A stretch of DNA of 64,000 nucleotides from Stappia albiluteola. Its GTDB lineage: Bacteria > Pseudomonadota > Alphaproteobacteria > Rhizobiales > Stappiaceae. Made by a program: the position numbers and the translations under genes. Below are positions 19,469 through 30,273 of the stretch, in pieces. Location of the stretch: assembly GCF_014050225.1 (NCBI RefSeq), contig NZ_JACFXV010000053.1, positions 124,001-188,000 on the forward strand, in the 5' to 3' direction. Under the pieces are notes generated by a model, which was not told the origin of the DNA, ran no database searches, and worked only from the letters and a program-made list of their open reading frames with translations. The number at the start of each line of letters is the position of its first letter. Position 1 is the first letter of the stretch.

Positions 19469-20798
19469 CCGTGGCCCTCCTGAACGAGATCGGCACTGAT
19501 GCCCCTGGCCTTGCCGCTCAGCGCGATCGACGGCGTGCGGGTGGAGATCAGGCCGCGCGGCTTCCAGACCATGATGACGACCATGAGAAGGCCGAAGACC
19601 AGCATGCGATATTCCTCGAATTCGCGGATCAGCTCGAAACCGCCGATCATCACCAGCGCGGCAATGACGACGCCGATCTGCGAGCCGAGACCGCCGAGCA
19701 CGACGATGGCAAGGATCACCGCCGACTCGATGAAGGTGAAGCTTTCCGGCGAGATGAAGCCCTGGCGCGTGGCGAAGAACGAACCGGCGAAGCCGCCGAA
19801 CATGGCGCCCAGCGCAAAGGCGGTCAGCTTCGTATTGGTGGTGTTGATGCCGAGCGAGCGGCAGGCGATCTCGTCCTCGCGCAGCGCTTCCCAGGCACGC
19901 CCCACCGGCAGCCGCCTGAGCCGCATGGTCACGAAATTCGTCGCCAGCGCCATGATCAGGATGAGGTAGTAAAGGAAGATGATGCGGTGGATCGACGAAT
20001 AGTCGAGACCGAAGAAGGCGGCGAATCCGTTCTCTCCGCGCTCGAATTCGAGGCCGAAGAAGGACGGACGCGGAATGCCTGAAATGCCGTCCGGACCGCC
20101 GGTGAAATTGTACCAGTTGAGCAGCACGACACGGATGATCTCGCCGAAAGCCAGCGTCACGATGGCGAGATAGTCGCCTCGCAGCCGCAGCACGGGAAAT
20201 CCGAGGGTGATGCCCCAGAAGGCGGCCAGGATGCCGGCGAGCGGCAGGCAGATCCAGAAGGAAAAGCCGAAATAGTGGGCCAGCAGCGCATAGGAATAGG
20301 CCCCGACCGCATAGAAGGCCACGTAGCCGAGATCGAGCAGGCCGGCGAGGCCCACCACGATGTTGAGGCCCCAGCCGAGCATCACGTAGGTGGTGACGAG
20401 GATCGCGAGGTCGAGGAACCGCCGCGAGCCCGAGGCTCCGTAGTAGCTCATCAGGAGGAAAGGCAGCGCGACGGCGAGCACCAGCAAGGCCGGCTTGGCG
20501 AAGGCGCCGACCTTGCTGCCCGCGCCCGGCTTGGGCTTGAGGGTCGAGAAATATTGCGTGACGGGCTTGTCGGATTTCCAGACGAAGAGGTTGAGCGCCA
20601 GCCGGCCGAAGAAGACGATCGCCACGATGATGGCAACCGCCCCCCAGCGATAGTCGATGACCATCTGGCCGCCGAGGCCGGCGGCGACGTCCGCCCGCAT
20701 GCCGAGCGTTATTCCGAAAAGGGCAAGGGCGATGAGACCGCCGGCGGCGGCATCCTTCAGGGACGCCGTGAAGAGGGAGTCGTTTTGCGCCATCATGA

Positions 20799-20802
<4 letters not shown>
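19465..20802 (-). CDS. livM: Branched-chain amino-acid ABC transporter permease
   Basis: 445-residue polytopic inner-membrane protein. An N-terminal extension with two or three extra helices (about 1-100) precedes the conserved LivM core, including [25 protein letters not shown] and the EAA-like cytoplasmic loop [20 protein letters not shown]. The start at 20802 overlaps the livH stop. The extended N-terminus is usual for rhizobial LivM. It forms the channel with LivH. Confidence 0.94.
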
Positions 20803-21746
<944 letters not shown>

Positions 21747-22416
21747 CCCTCACAGAAGCTGCGGCATTTTTGCCGTTCTTCACCCGCCAGAAACCTGAAC
21801 GCAAGTTTCTTACCAAGCGAACTGTCCCGCGACAATTCCACCCGAGAGGCGCGTGAAAGAAAAGAAAATTGTTCCGAAAGCCGGTTGGTGCCGGAAATTC
21901 CTTCTTTCGGCATCAAACCCGTCCCGCGGATGATTTGCCGACCTCCCGGCCGGCGATCGAAGGTCGAAGCTCCGAGGTTCCCGGAGCTGAATCGGGACAC
22001 GACACATGTCGACGGCATCTCCGCAACATGCAGGCCCTGCCAATCCGTCATGCACTCCCCCTCTAGCCCCTCGTGCCGCCTGCCGATCGGAAACAGGCAC
22101 TGCCGGTCGCGAATGCATTTTCGCCCCGGGCGAAAGGCCGCCTCGCGGAGCGAATTGCTGTTCTTGACGCAAAACCGCTCCCCACAAAACGCCAGAGCGC
22201 GGATTTCAGCCATTTTCAACAGATTTGCGACGCCGCCCTCGCAGCCTGCGGGTCCGCTTCGCTCTTGCTGATCCCCTGATCCGCCCGATCGGTCAGCATT
22301 GGTTACCTTTTTTTATATCCGCAACTATCCCGAGGTCAGGCGCCAGAGAGATAAGGCACGAGATCGGTGCGGTTACAATTGAAAGATATGAACGGCCTTG
22401 TTAGTTTTCCTAACAT
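21747..22416. other. Long intergenic region liv operon / LysR gene
   Basis: 670 bp between divergent genes, with no gene-like reading frame of convincing composition. It must hold the liv operon promoter and leader. A long 5' leader (about 0.3 kb or more) with regulatory structure is possible, but no riboswitch or attenuator was recognised. The right end carries the LysR promoter-like sequence and palindrome, annotated separately. Confidence 0.4.
22379..22415 (+). promoter_or_regulatory. Probable LysR promoter with palindromic operator
   Basis: TTGAAA (22379-22384) and TAGTTT (22402-22407) have a 17-bp spacer and would start transcription close to the ATG at 22417. The palindrome TGTTAG-N5-CTAACA (22399-22415) ends one base before the start codon and overlaps the -10. 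This is a good place for autorepression by the LysR protein. No ribosome site is visible, so translation may be leaderless. Confidence 0.45.
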
Positions 22417-23334
22417 ATGACAACCGCCCGCATCCCGCCCCTGAACGCCCTTCGCGCCCTCGCCTGCCTGGCGCAGACCGGCGGAGTCGGCCTTGCCGCA
22501 CAGGCGCTTGGGGTAACCCACGCGGCTGTCAGCCATCATCTCAGGAATCTCGAGGACTGGTTCGGAGTGCCTTTGGTGCGCCGCAACGGGCGCAATATCG
22601 AGCTGACGGCGGAGGGACTGAGGCTGGCGGGCGTCACCCGGCTGGCGCTTGACCAGATCGCCGACACCTGCCGGGACATCGAGGATACGGCGCGTCGGCC
22701 GGAGCTGACGATCGCCTGCGTGCCTTCCTTCGCCACGCGCTGGCTCATTCCGCGGCTGGTGGACTTTTCGGAAGCCGCGCCCGCCATCCGCCTGCGCCTG
22801 CTCTATGCGCCGCACGGCCCGCGGCCGGATGCCGACATCGTTATCGACTGGTATGAAGATCCGTCCGAGGTGGCCGTCGCCGCGATCCGGCTTCCGCTTC
22901 TTTCCGGTCATACGCAGCCCGTCTGCAGCCCGGCGCATCTGCAGCGGCACGGCCCGTTCGACAAGCCTGCGGATTTTGCCCGGGCGAGGCTCCTGCACGA
23001 CGAGAAGCGATCCGACTGGCGGATATGGCTGGCCGAAAACGGCCTTGCCCGCGAACTTGCCGACACGGGACCGGTATTCCAGGACTTCAACCTGCTGGTC
23101 AGCGCGGTGGTGGCGGGCCATGGCGTCGCGCTTTGCGTCGCCTCCCTGATCGACGCGGAGCTTGCCCGCGGCGACCTCATTCCCCTCACCGACCGGCTGA
23201 GCAACCGCGCCCGCGCCTATTGGCTGACGGTGGATGCGCAGCCGACACCCGCCGCACGCCAGTTCATCGACTGGATCGGCACGCGACTGCCAGACGCCGG
23301 GCCAGCGGTTCCCGGGGTGGGGTCGTTCTCCTGA
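22417..23334 (+). CDS. LysR-family regulator (GcvA-like)
   Basis: 305 residues. The N-terminal winged HTH (PPLNALRALACLAQTGGVGL, HAAVSHHLRNLEDWFGVPLVRR) is of the GcvA/AmpR subtype, followed by a periplasmic-binding-like effector domain (about 92-290) with DIVIDWYEDP. It is preceded directly by a TGTTAG/CTAACA palindrome. The regulated gene is unclear: it is divergent from the liv operon across 670 bp and convergent with the SPW-type membrane protein gene. GcvA-like regulators often respond to amino acids or cell-wall metabolites, but no target can be named here. Confidence 0.9.
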   Translation: MTTARIPPLNALRALACLAQTGGVGLAAQALGVTHAAVSHHLRNLEDWFGVPLVRRNGRNIELTAEGLRLAGVTRLALDQIADTCRDIEDTARRPELTIACVPSFATRWLIPRLVDFSEAAPAIRLRLLYAPHGPRPDADIVIDWYEDPSEVAVAAIRLPLLSGHTQPVCSPAHLQRHGPFDKPADFARARLLHDEKRSDWRIWLAENGLARELADTGPVFQDFNLLVSAVVAGHGVALCVASLIDAELARGDLIPLTDRLSNRARAYWLTVDAQPTPAARQFIDWIGTRLPDAGPAVPGVGSFS

Positions 23335-23357
23335 CCCGACAGGGCCGAAAACGGAAA

Positions 23358-23387
23358 ACCGGCTCCGGACTTTTGTCCGGAACCGGT
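23358..23387. terminator. Strong hairpin between convergent genes
   Basis: 13-bp arms (23358-23370 and 23375-23387) with one mismatch and a TTTT loop lie 23 bp after the LysR stop. No T-run follows on either strand, so it is a possible bidirectional or Rho-assisted terminator for the LysR and SPW genes. Confidence 0.5.
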
Positions 23388-23463
23388 GTGTCCTCAGAGG
23401 CAGTGCTTCACGTCCGCTAGGTCAAGCCGCCCGATGCGGACGATCGGGCAAGCCCCGACGGCT

Positions 23464-23838
23464 TCAACGTGCGGCGGCCATCGCGGCCATGGCCGGCTTG
23501 TGCAGGCCGACGACGATGACGACGGCAATGCCGTTAGCCCAGTAGTACCAGGCGTCGAGGCCGGAGAAGCCGAACAGGAACGGCGCGGCGAGGAAGGTCA
23601 GGCCGACGATGCCATCGACGAGCAGATGGAACGAATAGGGCAGCACGCGGATCAGGCCGGTCTCATGATCGGTGAGCAGGGTCAGGATCAGCGCGGCGAC
23701 GCCGGTGCCAACCGCGAGCCACATGGCGAAGGGATTGGAGGTGCCGAGGCCAAGCAGGAAGGGCATGACGATCAGGCTGATCGCGACCGGATAGTCGAGC
23801 CAGGAGTGGATCTTCTGTGTAACGAAGCGGGGGTCCAT
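23464..23838 (-). CDS. Small integral membrane protein, SPW-repeat type
   Basis: 124 residues with four predicted membrane helices. Helical hairpins are of the SPW-repeat style: SWLDYPVAISLIVMPFLLGL in the first half and GIVGLTFLAAPFLFGFSGLD with WYYWANG in the second. The start at 23838 has an AGGACTAAAGATC leader. The function is unknown. A 12-bp inverted repeat stands 24 bp upstream. It is divergent from an AraC regulator gene, which may control it. Confidence 0.7.
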   Translation of the reverse strand: MDPRFVTQKIHSWLDYPVAISLIVMPFLLGLGTSNPFAMWLAVGTGVAALILTLLTDHETGLIRVLPYSFHLLVDGIVGLTFLAAPFLFGFSGLDAWYYWANGIAVVIVVGLHKPAMAAMAAAR

Positions 23839-23861
23839 GATCTTTAGTCCTCTGGATCAGT

Positions 23862-23891
23862 GGACCTTCAATCGGCATGGATTGAGGGTCC
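23862..23891. promoter_or_regulatory. 12-bp inverted repeat upstream of SPW-type gene
   Basis: GGACCTTCAATC (23862-23873) and GATTGAGGGTCC (23880-23891) form an inverted repeat with one mismatch and a 6-bp spacer, 24 bp upstream of the membrane-protein start. The GACCCTCAATC half also occurs intact on the opposite strand, so it fits a dimeric-regulator operator or a 5' leader hairpin. Confidence 0.45.
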
Positions 23892-24136
23892 GAAAGACGA
23901 TCGATACCGGGAGCCCGAACAACCTGCTTCCGATTGGACGCGGATTGTTCCGGCGTAGGTGATGCTGTCTTCGACAGCGAAGCGGTCTTCGGCGGCATTG
24001 CCGAATGCGACAGACATTGCGTCCGGCCGCCCGTTTGGTCTATGTGCAGGAGGCCGGTATTTTTGATCGATCGTCCGGCCAGCGTCGCGGTTTCGTGAGT
24101 TTGTCGTGACGGCCCTGAGATCAAGGAGATGCAGGC

Positions 24137-25102
24137 ATGTCCGATGATGCGCTGAGCCAGATCCTCAAGGCGCTGCGCCTGAAGGGCTCGGTCTACTTCC
24201 ACAGCTTCTTCAAGCCGCCCTGGGGAATATCCGTTCCCGCGCTCGGCAATGTGGCGCGCTTCCATATGGCGATCCGCGGCAATTGCTGGCTGCGTGTCGA
24301 CGGCGTGGACGAGCCTGTCCGTCTGGCGCAGGGCGACATCACCATCATTCCGCACGGCGCCGCGCATGTGCTCAGCGACCGGCGGGATGGCGAGGGAACG
24401 GAGCTTGAGGAGGTGCTGGTCCGGTCGGGCTTCAGCGGTTCGGGCGAGCTTGCCTTCGGCGGCGATGCGGACGAGGAGGCCTGCAAGCTGCTTTGCGGCC
24501 ATTTCGAGTTTGACGAAGGCGCGCTGCATTCGATCCTCGCAACGCTGCCGAGCTACATGCACCTGGCCGACACGAAGACCGTCAACGGCTACTGGCTGGA
24601 AGCGGTGATGCGCTTCGTCGCGTCGGAGATCGTCGAGGAAAAACCCGGCGCCGACGCCATCGTCGACCGGCTGACGGAAATCGTCTTCATCCAGGTTCTG
24701 CGCTCCTTCGTCGACAATGCGGGCGAGGCGGCGGGCTGTCTTGCCGGCATCCTCAACCCCAGGCTCGGCCGCTGCCTGTCGCAGATCCACCGCGATCCGT
24801 CGCGCAGCTGGACGGTCGAGACGATGGCGCAGGAAGCCGGCATGTCGCGCACGGTCTTCGCGGAACGCTTTACCGCGCTGATGGGCATGACGCCGCTCAA
24901 CTACGTCACCCACTGGCGGATGCACCTTGCCCGCCGGGATCTTCTCGACACGGCCCATCCGCTCATCCGGATCGCCGAGCAGGTCGGTTATTCCTCGGAG
25001 GCTTCGTTCAATCGCGCGTTCAAGCGGCAGTTCAATGTCACGCCCGGCGAAATGCGCCGCTCGGCCCATCGCCCGACGGAAGAGCATGCGCTAAATAATT
25101 GA
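24137..25102 (+). CDS. AraC-family regulator with cupin sensor domain
   Basis: 321 residues. The N-terminal cupin-type domain (about 1-190) has GDITIIPHGAAHVL, followed by an AraC double HTH (about 210-310) with AGMSRTVFAERFTALMGMTP and IAEQVGYSSEASFNRAFKRQ. This is the cupin_6-AraC architecture, which often represses or activates oxidoreductase genes in response to small molecules. GATCAAGGAGATGCAGGC upstream contains a good AAGGAG ribosome site. It is divergent from the SPW-type gene. Confidence 0.9.
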   Translation: MSDDALSQILKALRLKGSVYFHSFFKPPWGISVPALGNVARFHMAIRGNCWLRVDGVDEPVRLAQGDITIIPHGAAHVLSDRRDGEGTELEEVLVRSGFSGSGELAFGGDADEEACKLLCGHFEFDEGALHSILATLPSYMHLADTKTVNGYWLEAVMRFVASEIVEEKPGADAIVDRLTEIVFIQVLRSFVDNAGEAAGCLAGILNPRLGRCLSQIHRDPSRSWTVETMAQEAGMSRTVFAERFTALMGMTPLNYVTHWRMHLARRDLLDTAHPLIRIAEQVGYSSEASFNRAFKRQFNVTPGEMRRSAHRPTEEHALNN

Positions 25103-25208
25103 TATGGGGATCGTGGCGGACCGCTTAACCCAAAGGTAAAGCGGTGGCCGCTACCATGTCGGAATTGCCGATGAGGCCTATACGGGCAAAGGCCCGCAGG
25201 GAGAATGG

Positions 25209-25739
25209 ATGGCTACGCGGATGGCACAACCGGACGAGACGGACGGCGAGATCGGCAAGCCGCTCGACGCCGCGGCCTTTCGCGAGGCGATGAGCCGGAT
25301 CGGCACCGCCGTCCATGTGGCGGCGACGGATGGCCCCGCCGGCAGGGTGGCGGCGACCGTGTCGGCCTTTGCTTCCGTCACCGACAGCCCGCCGACGATC
25401 CTCGTGTGCATCAATCGCAAGACACGGCTGAATGCCGGCATCCGCGCCAATGGCGTCTTCACCGTCAATACGCTGCCCGCCCATGCCCAGGCGATTTCCG
25501 ACGCCTTTGCCGGGCGCAATCCGATGACGATGGACGAGCGCTTCGCCACCACCGACTGGCGGGTCGGCGAGACGGGTGCGCCGATCATGGTGGAGGCGCG
25601 CGTGGCGCTCGACTGCCAGGTCGGAGAGATCCTTGAATCCGGCAGCCATTCGGTGATCTTCGCCTCGGTCGTCGGCGCCTATATCGGCGATCAGGAAAGC
25701 GCGCTGATCTATCTCGACCGGTCCTATCACCGGCTCTGA
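25209..25739 (+). CDS. Flavin reductase domain protein (RutF/HpaC-like)
   Basis: 176 residues of the flavin-reductase-like FMN-binding split-barrel fold. FREAMSRIGTAVHVAATDG, VSAFASVTDSPPTILVCIN and the later GVFTVNTLPAHAQAISDAFAG are the conserved blocks. Such proteins reduce FMN or FAD with NAD(P)H for a monooxygenase partner. No monooxygenase is adjacent, so the partner is unknown. A downstream in-frame ATG at 25221 is an alternative start. The P1 peptidase gene follows after 20 bp, likely in the same transcript. Confidence 0.88.
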   Translation: MATRMAQPDETDGEIGKPLDAAAFREAMSRIGTAVHVAATDGPAGRVAATVSAFASVTDSPPTILVCINRKTRLNAGIRANGVFTVNTLPAHAQAISDAFAGRNPMTMDERFATTDWRVGETGAPIMVEARVALDCQVGEILESGSHSVIFASVVGAYIGDQESALIYLDRSYHRL

Positions 25740-25759
25740 ACAACGAGGTTCCGGCGACC

Positions 25760-26770
25760 ATGTGCAACCTGATCACCGACGTTCCGGGCCTGCGCATCGG
25801 CAATGCCGGCGACGACAGGCTGAAATCCGGCGTCACCGTCGTCCTGCCGGATCAACCGGCCACAGCCTCCATCGCAATCATGGGCGGGGCTCCCGGCACG
25901 CGCGACGCGTCCCTCCTTGCGCCCGAACAGACCGTGCAGCAGATCGACGCGCTGGTGCTGTCCGGCGGTTCCGCCTTCGGGCTCGATGCCGGTTCGGGCG
26001 TCCAGGCGGAACTCGCGGCTATGGGCCGCGGCTTTGCGATCGGGCCGGCGCGGGTGCCGATCGTGCCCACTGCAATCCTCTTCGACCTTCTCAATGGCGG
26101 CGACAAGGACTGGGGCCGCAACAATCCCTACAAGGCGCTTGGCCGGCAGGCGGTCGACGCGGCCTTCGAGGGCGACGGCCTGGATTTCGCGCTCGGTTCG
26201 GCGGGAGCCGGCCTCGGCGCCACGACGGCCAACCTGAAAGGCGGGCTGGGCTCGGCTTCGGCGCGCACGCGGTCGGGCGCCACGGTCGGCGCGCTCGTCG
26301 CAGTCAATGCGCTCGGCCGGGCGACGATGGGAGACGGACCGCATTTCTGGGCGGCGGCTTTCGAGAGGGAGGGCGAATTCGGCGGCCTCGGCCTGCCCGC
26401 CTCCCTGCCCGAGGGGGCTACGGATGTCGTGACCAAGCTCGACGGCCTGGAGGCCGGCGGCAACACCACGATTGCCGTCATCGCCACCGACGCCGCCCTG
26501 ACCAAGCCGGAGCTGACGCGGCTCGCGGTCATGGCGCATGACGGCTACGCCAGGGCGCTCTGGCCGTCGCATACCGCGCTCGACGGCGATCTCATCTTCG
26601 CGCTGTCCACCGCAAGGGAACCGGCACCGGGCAATCTTGTCGATCAGGTGGAGCTTGGCGCGCTTGCAGCTTCGACCATGGCGCGAGCGATCGCCCGCGC
26701 CATCTATCTGGCCTCACCCGCGCCGGGCGACACGAAGCCCTGCTGGTCGCAGCTCTTCCCTCGCGGATAA
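25760..26770 (+). CDS. P1-family peptidase (DmpA/L-aminopeptidase-D-esterase type)
   Basis: 336-residue Ntn-like self-cleaving hydrolase of family P1/S58. Conserved blocks are ITDVPGLRIGNA, ALVLSGGSAFGLDA (65-78) and NNPYKALG. The block EAGGNTTIAVIATDA (231-245) aligns with the autoprocessing site of DmpA, so a Thr at 236-237 would be the new N-terminal nucleophile in place of Ser. These enzymes release N-terminal residues from small peptides or amides, some with D- or beta-residue preference. The substrate here is unknown. Confidence 0.9.
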   Translation: MCNLITDVPGLRIGNAGDDRLKSGVTVVLPDQPATASIAIMGGAPGTRDASLLAPEQTVQQIDALVLSGGSAFGLDAGSGVQAELAAMGRGFAIGPARVPIVPTAILFDLLNGGDKDWGRNNPYKALGRQAVDAAFEGDGLDFALGSAGAGLGATTANLKGGLGSASARTRSGATVGALVAVNALGRATMGDGPHFWAAAFEREGEFGGLGLPASLPEGATDVVTKLDGLEAGGNTTIAVIATDAALTKPELTRLAVMAHDGYARALWPSHTALDGDLIFALSTAREPAPGNLVDQVELGALAASTMARAIARAIYLASPAPGDTKPCWSQLFPRG

Positions 26771-26787
26771 GAGCTGCCTTTCAGGAC

Positions 26788-29700
26788 CTACTCGGCCGCA
26801 TCCAGGAAGCGACCCTTGTCGTCGCCGGCTCCAAGCCGTGCGATCAGGTCCTCGCGTTTCTTTTCCGCCTTGGCGAGATTGGCTTCCTTTATCGGGCCGA
26901 AGCCGCGCACCAGATCCGGCACGCGGGCGACCTCGACGAGAAGCCCGTAATTTTCCTTGTTCACCATGCCGGCGATCATTTCGATGTCGCCGAGATAGGA
27001 GGCGATGAGCGCGCGTTCTGCCTTGCGTTCCGCCGTCCGTCCGAAGATATCGAGCTTCGTGCCGCGCAGCCCCTTGAGCTTCGCCAGCATCCGGAATGCC
27101 TTGAAAATCCACGGCCCGAACGCCTTTTTCGCCGGACGACCGGTCTTCGGATCGAGTTCGCGGGAAATCAGCGGCGGGGCGAGCATGACCCGGACCGCCT
27201 TCGGATCGGCAAACTGGGCGCGAAGCTTGGCCTCGAACGCCGGATCGGCATAGAGCCGGGCAACCTCGTATTCGTCCTTGTAGGCCATCACCTTGTAGAG
27301 GTTGTCGGCTACCACCCGCGTCAGCCGCGAGGTGCCGGCGCCCGACGCCTCGTCGGCCTTGCGGATCTTCGCCACGGCTGTCGCGAACCGCTCGGCATAG
27401 GCCTCGTCCTGATAGGCGACGAGTTCCTGGCGCAGGAAGGCGATGCGCTCGTCCAGCTCCATCGGTTTCTGCACGGTATTGCCCGGCAGGGCGGACAGGA
27501 TTTTCTGCGGATCGGCGCCGAGCACGCGGCCGGCGCGGAAGGCGCGCAGGTTGTTCTGCACTGCCGCGCCGTTCAGCATGATCGCCGTTTCCAGCGAATC
27601 CGCCGTCAGCGGAAGCTGGCCTGCCTGATAGGCCATGCCGATCAGCAGCATGTTGGCATAGATCGCATCGCCCAGCAGTTTCTCGGCGATCGAAGCCGCG
27701 TCGATACCCTGATAGACCGGACAGGCCTCCTGCAGGGTCTTCTGCATGCGCATCTCGTCGAAGGAGAGCGTCTGCTTCATCACGAATTCAGCCGTCGGCG
27801 CCACGCGCGTGTTGGCGAAGGCGGCCGTCTTCGAGCGGTCGATCAGCGCAAGCTGCTCCGCATTGGTGGCGACCACCATGTCGGTGGCGAGCAGCACGTC
27901 GAGGCTCGCCGTCGGCACGCGCGGTCCCTCGATCGATCTGGTCGTCGGCGCGAAGCGGATATGCGACGTCACCGGACCGCCTTTCTGGGCAAGGCCGGTC
28001 ATGTCCAGCGTCGAGGCCTGCTTGCCGTCCACATGGGCGGCCATGGCAAGCACCGCCGCCGTCGTCGTGACGCCCATGCCGCCGATACCGGCGATCAGCA
28101 GGTTGCGGGTACCGGTAAGCTCCGGCAGCGCCACCTCGGGCAGGCCTGCGGTCAGGGCATCGATATCGATCCCCTTGCCTTCCGCCTTGCGAAGGGCGGC
28201 ACCCTCCACCCAGACGAAGGACGGGCAGAACCCCTTCACGCAGGAATAGTCCTTGTTGCAGCTCGACTGGTTGATGGTGCGCTTCTCGCCGAAATCGGTG
28301 GCGAGCGGCTCCACCGACAGGCAGTTGGACTGCACCGAGCAGTCGCCGCAGGCTTCGCAGACCCGATCGTTGATGAACAGCCGCTTGTCGGGATCCGGAT
28401 AGTCCTTCCTCTTGCGGCGGCGGCGCTTTTCGGCCGCGCATGTCTGGTCGTAGATGATGACCGAGACGCCGGCATAGTCCTGCAGGCCTTCCTGTACGCG
28501 CATCAGTTCGTCGCGGTGGAAGACTTCGGTGCCCGGCGCCAGGTCGTGGCGGCCGGAATATTTCTCAGGCTCCTCGGCGACGATGGCGATCCGCTCCACG
28601 CCCTCCGCCTCGAGCTGGCGGGAAAGCTGCGGCACGGTCAGCGTGCCGTCGATATGCTGGCCGCCGGTCATGGCGACCGCGTCGTTGTAGAGGATCTTGT
28701 AGGTGATCGGCACATTGGCCGACAGGGCCTGCCGGATCGCAAGGATGCCGGAATGGAAATAGGTGCCGTCGCCGAGATTGGCGAAGACGTGACGGTCGTT
28801 GGAGAAGTCCGCCTGGCCGACCCACAGCACGCCCTCGCCGCCCATGGCGATCTGGCCGTCGGTGGTGCGGCCGGGAATTTCCGTCATGGCATGACAGCCG
28901 ATGCCGGGAAGCGAGCGGGCGCCTTCCGGCACCACGGTGGAAGTGGAATGCGGGCAGCCGGAGCAGAAATAGGGCACGCGGGCGGCGCGCTCGGCATGGC
29001 CCTGCGACCACATCACCTGTTTGTTCATGCGCTCGGCGACCGCGCGCATGTCCTCGGTCACGAAGCCCGAAGGCAGGAACACCATCAGCGCCTGGATGAT
29101 CTCGGCCGCCGTCAGTTCCAGCAGATCGGACAGGAACGGCGTGCCCTCGGGCGTCTTCTTGCCCCAGATCGCCGGCCGGGCGCGTTCCTCCCAGCCATAG
29201 GCGATTTCCTTCACCTGCGGCTCCATGAAGGCGCGCTTGTGTTCCACGACCAGAAGCCGTTCCAGGCCGCGGGCGAAATTGGACAGGCCGATCGGCTCGA
29301 GCGGCCAGGGCATCGCCACCTTGTAGATGGCAAGCCCCATAGCGCGCGCGGCGCGCTCGTCGATCCCCATCAGCTCAAGCGCCTGGCGCAGGTCGCGATA
29401 GGCCTTGCCGGTGGCGATGATGCCGATGCGCGGCTTGATGGCGCCGAAGGCGACGGTGTCCAGGCGATTGGCCCGGACATAGGCCTGGGCGGCAGGCACG
29501 CGCACGTCGCGCAGCAGCCGCTCCGTCTCCATTCGGTTGCCGAGCAGCAGGACGCGGTTGATTTCCTCATGCCTGCGCGGGTCGCGGTCGTCGGGGCGCA
29601 TGAAGCGCAGCCGCCTCGGATCGACGGAGATCGTCGCCGATGCATCCATCGTATCGGCAAGACAGATCAGCCCGCTCCACAGGCCGGCGAAACGCGACAT

Positions 29701-30273
29701 CTCAAGTCCGTGCAGGCCGAAATCCAGCACTTCCTGAATGTCGGAAGGATTGAGCACCGGCATTTCGACATGCTCGAAGAAGAATTCGCTCTGCGCCGGC
29801 AGGATGGAGGACTTGGCGAGGTGATCGTCGCCGGCCAGCGCCAGCACGCCGCCATGGGCCGCCGTACCGCTGGCATTGGCCTGCCGAAGCACGTCGGCGG
29901 CCCGATCCACGCCCGGCGCCTTGCCGTACCAGATGCCGAAGACGCCGTCATAGTCGGTGCCCTTGCCGTGCTGGGCAACCTTCTGGCTGCCCCAGACGGC
30001 GGTCGCGCCGAGTTCCTCGTTGACGCCGGGCCTGAAGACGACATTGGCGGGCTTCAGGTGGCGGCCGGCGCGCTGCAGCTCGGTGTCGTAGCCGGCCAGC
30101 GGCGAACCGCGGTATCCGGAAATGAAGCCGCCCGTCTTCAACCCCGCCTCGCGGTCCAGCGCCACCCGGTCGAGCGGCAGGCGCACCAGCGCCTGGATAC
30201 CGGTGAGATAGACCCGTCCCTCGCGCGCAAGATACTTGTCGTCGAGGGTCACGGGCTTGACGATCGCATTCAT
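26788..30273 (-). CDS. Indolepyruvate ferredoxin oxidoreductase, fused alpha-beta
   Basis: 1161-residue thiamine-diphosphate/Fe-S oxidoreductase that converts indolepyruvate and other aryl pyruvates to aryl-acetyl-CoA with ferredoxin. The N-terminal 2-oxoacid binding part begins LAREGRVYLTGIQALVRLPL. The TPP domain contains the GDGTYFHSG motif. A ferredoxin-like Cys cluster (VCEACGDCSVQSNCLSVEP, then NQSSCNKDYSCVKGFCPSF) follows. The C-terminal gamma-type domain starts at GTRNLLIAGIGGMGV. The single-chain IorA-IorB fusion is the usual proteobacterial form. The start at 30273 follows GGAGGAGG. A divergent Lrp gene suggests amino-acid control. Confidence 0.94.
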   Translation of the reverse strand: MNAIVKPVTLDDKYLAREGRVYLTGIQALVRLPLDRVALDREAGLKTGGFISGYRGSPLAGYDTELQRAGRHLKPANVVFRPGVNEELGATAVWGSQKVAQHGKGTDYDGVFGIWYGKAPGVDRAADVLRQANASGTAAHGGVLALAGDDHLAKSSILPAQSEFFFEHVEMPVLNPSDIQEVLDFGLHGLEMSRFAGLWSGLICLADTMDASATISVDPRRLRFMRPDDRDPRRHEEINRVLLLGNRMETERLLRDVRVPAAQAYVRANRLDTVAFGAIKPRIGIIATGKAYRDLRQALELMGIDERAARAMGLAIYKVAMPWPLEPIGLSNFARGLERLLVVEHKRAFMEPQVKEIAYGWEERARPAIWGKKTPEGTPFLSDLLELTAAEIIQALMVFLPSGFVTEDMRAVAERMNKQVMWSQGHAERAARVPYFCSGCPHSTSTVVPEGARSLPGIGCHAMTEIPGRTTDGQIAMGGEGVLWVGQADFSNDRHVFANLGDGTYFHSGILAIRQALSANVPITYKILYNDAVAMTGGQHIDGTLTVPQLSRQLEAEGVERIAIVAEEPEKYSGRHDLAPGTEVFHRDELMRVQEGLQDYAGVSVIIYDQTCAAEKRRRRKRKDYPDPDKRLFINDRVCEACGDCSVQSNCLSVEPLATDFGEKRTINQSSCNKDYSCVKGFCPSFVWVEGAALRKAEGKGIDIDALTAGLPEVALPELTGTRNLLIAGIGGMGVTTTAAVLAMAAHVDGKQASTLDMTGLAQKGGPVTSHIRFAPTTRSIEGPRVPTASLDVLLATDMVVATNAEQLALIDRSKTAAFANTRVAPTAEFVMKQTLSFDEMRMQKTLQEACPVYQGIDAASIAEKLLGDAIYANMLLIGMAYQAGQLPLTADSLETAIMLNGAAVQNNLRAFRAGRVLGADPQKILSALPGNTVQKPMELDERIAFLRQELVAYQDEAYAERFATAVAKIRKADEASGAGTSRLTRVVADNLYKVMAYKDEYEVARLYADPAFEAKLRAQFADPKAVRVMLAPPLISRELDPKTGRPAKKAFGPWIFKAFRMLAKLKGLRGTKLDIFGRTAERKAERALIASYLGDIEMIAGMVNKENYGLLVEVARVPDLVRGFGPIKEANLAKAEKKREDLIARLGAGDDKGRFLDAAE

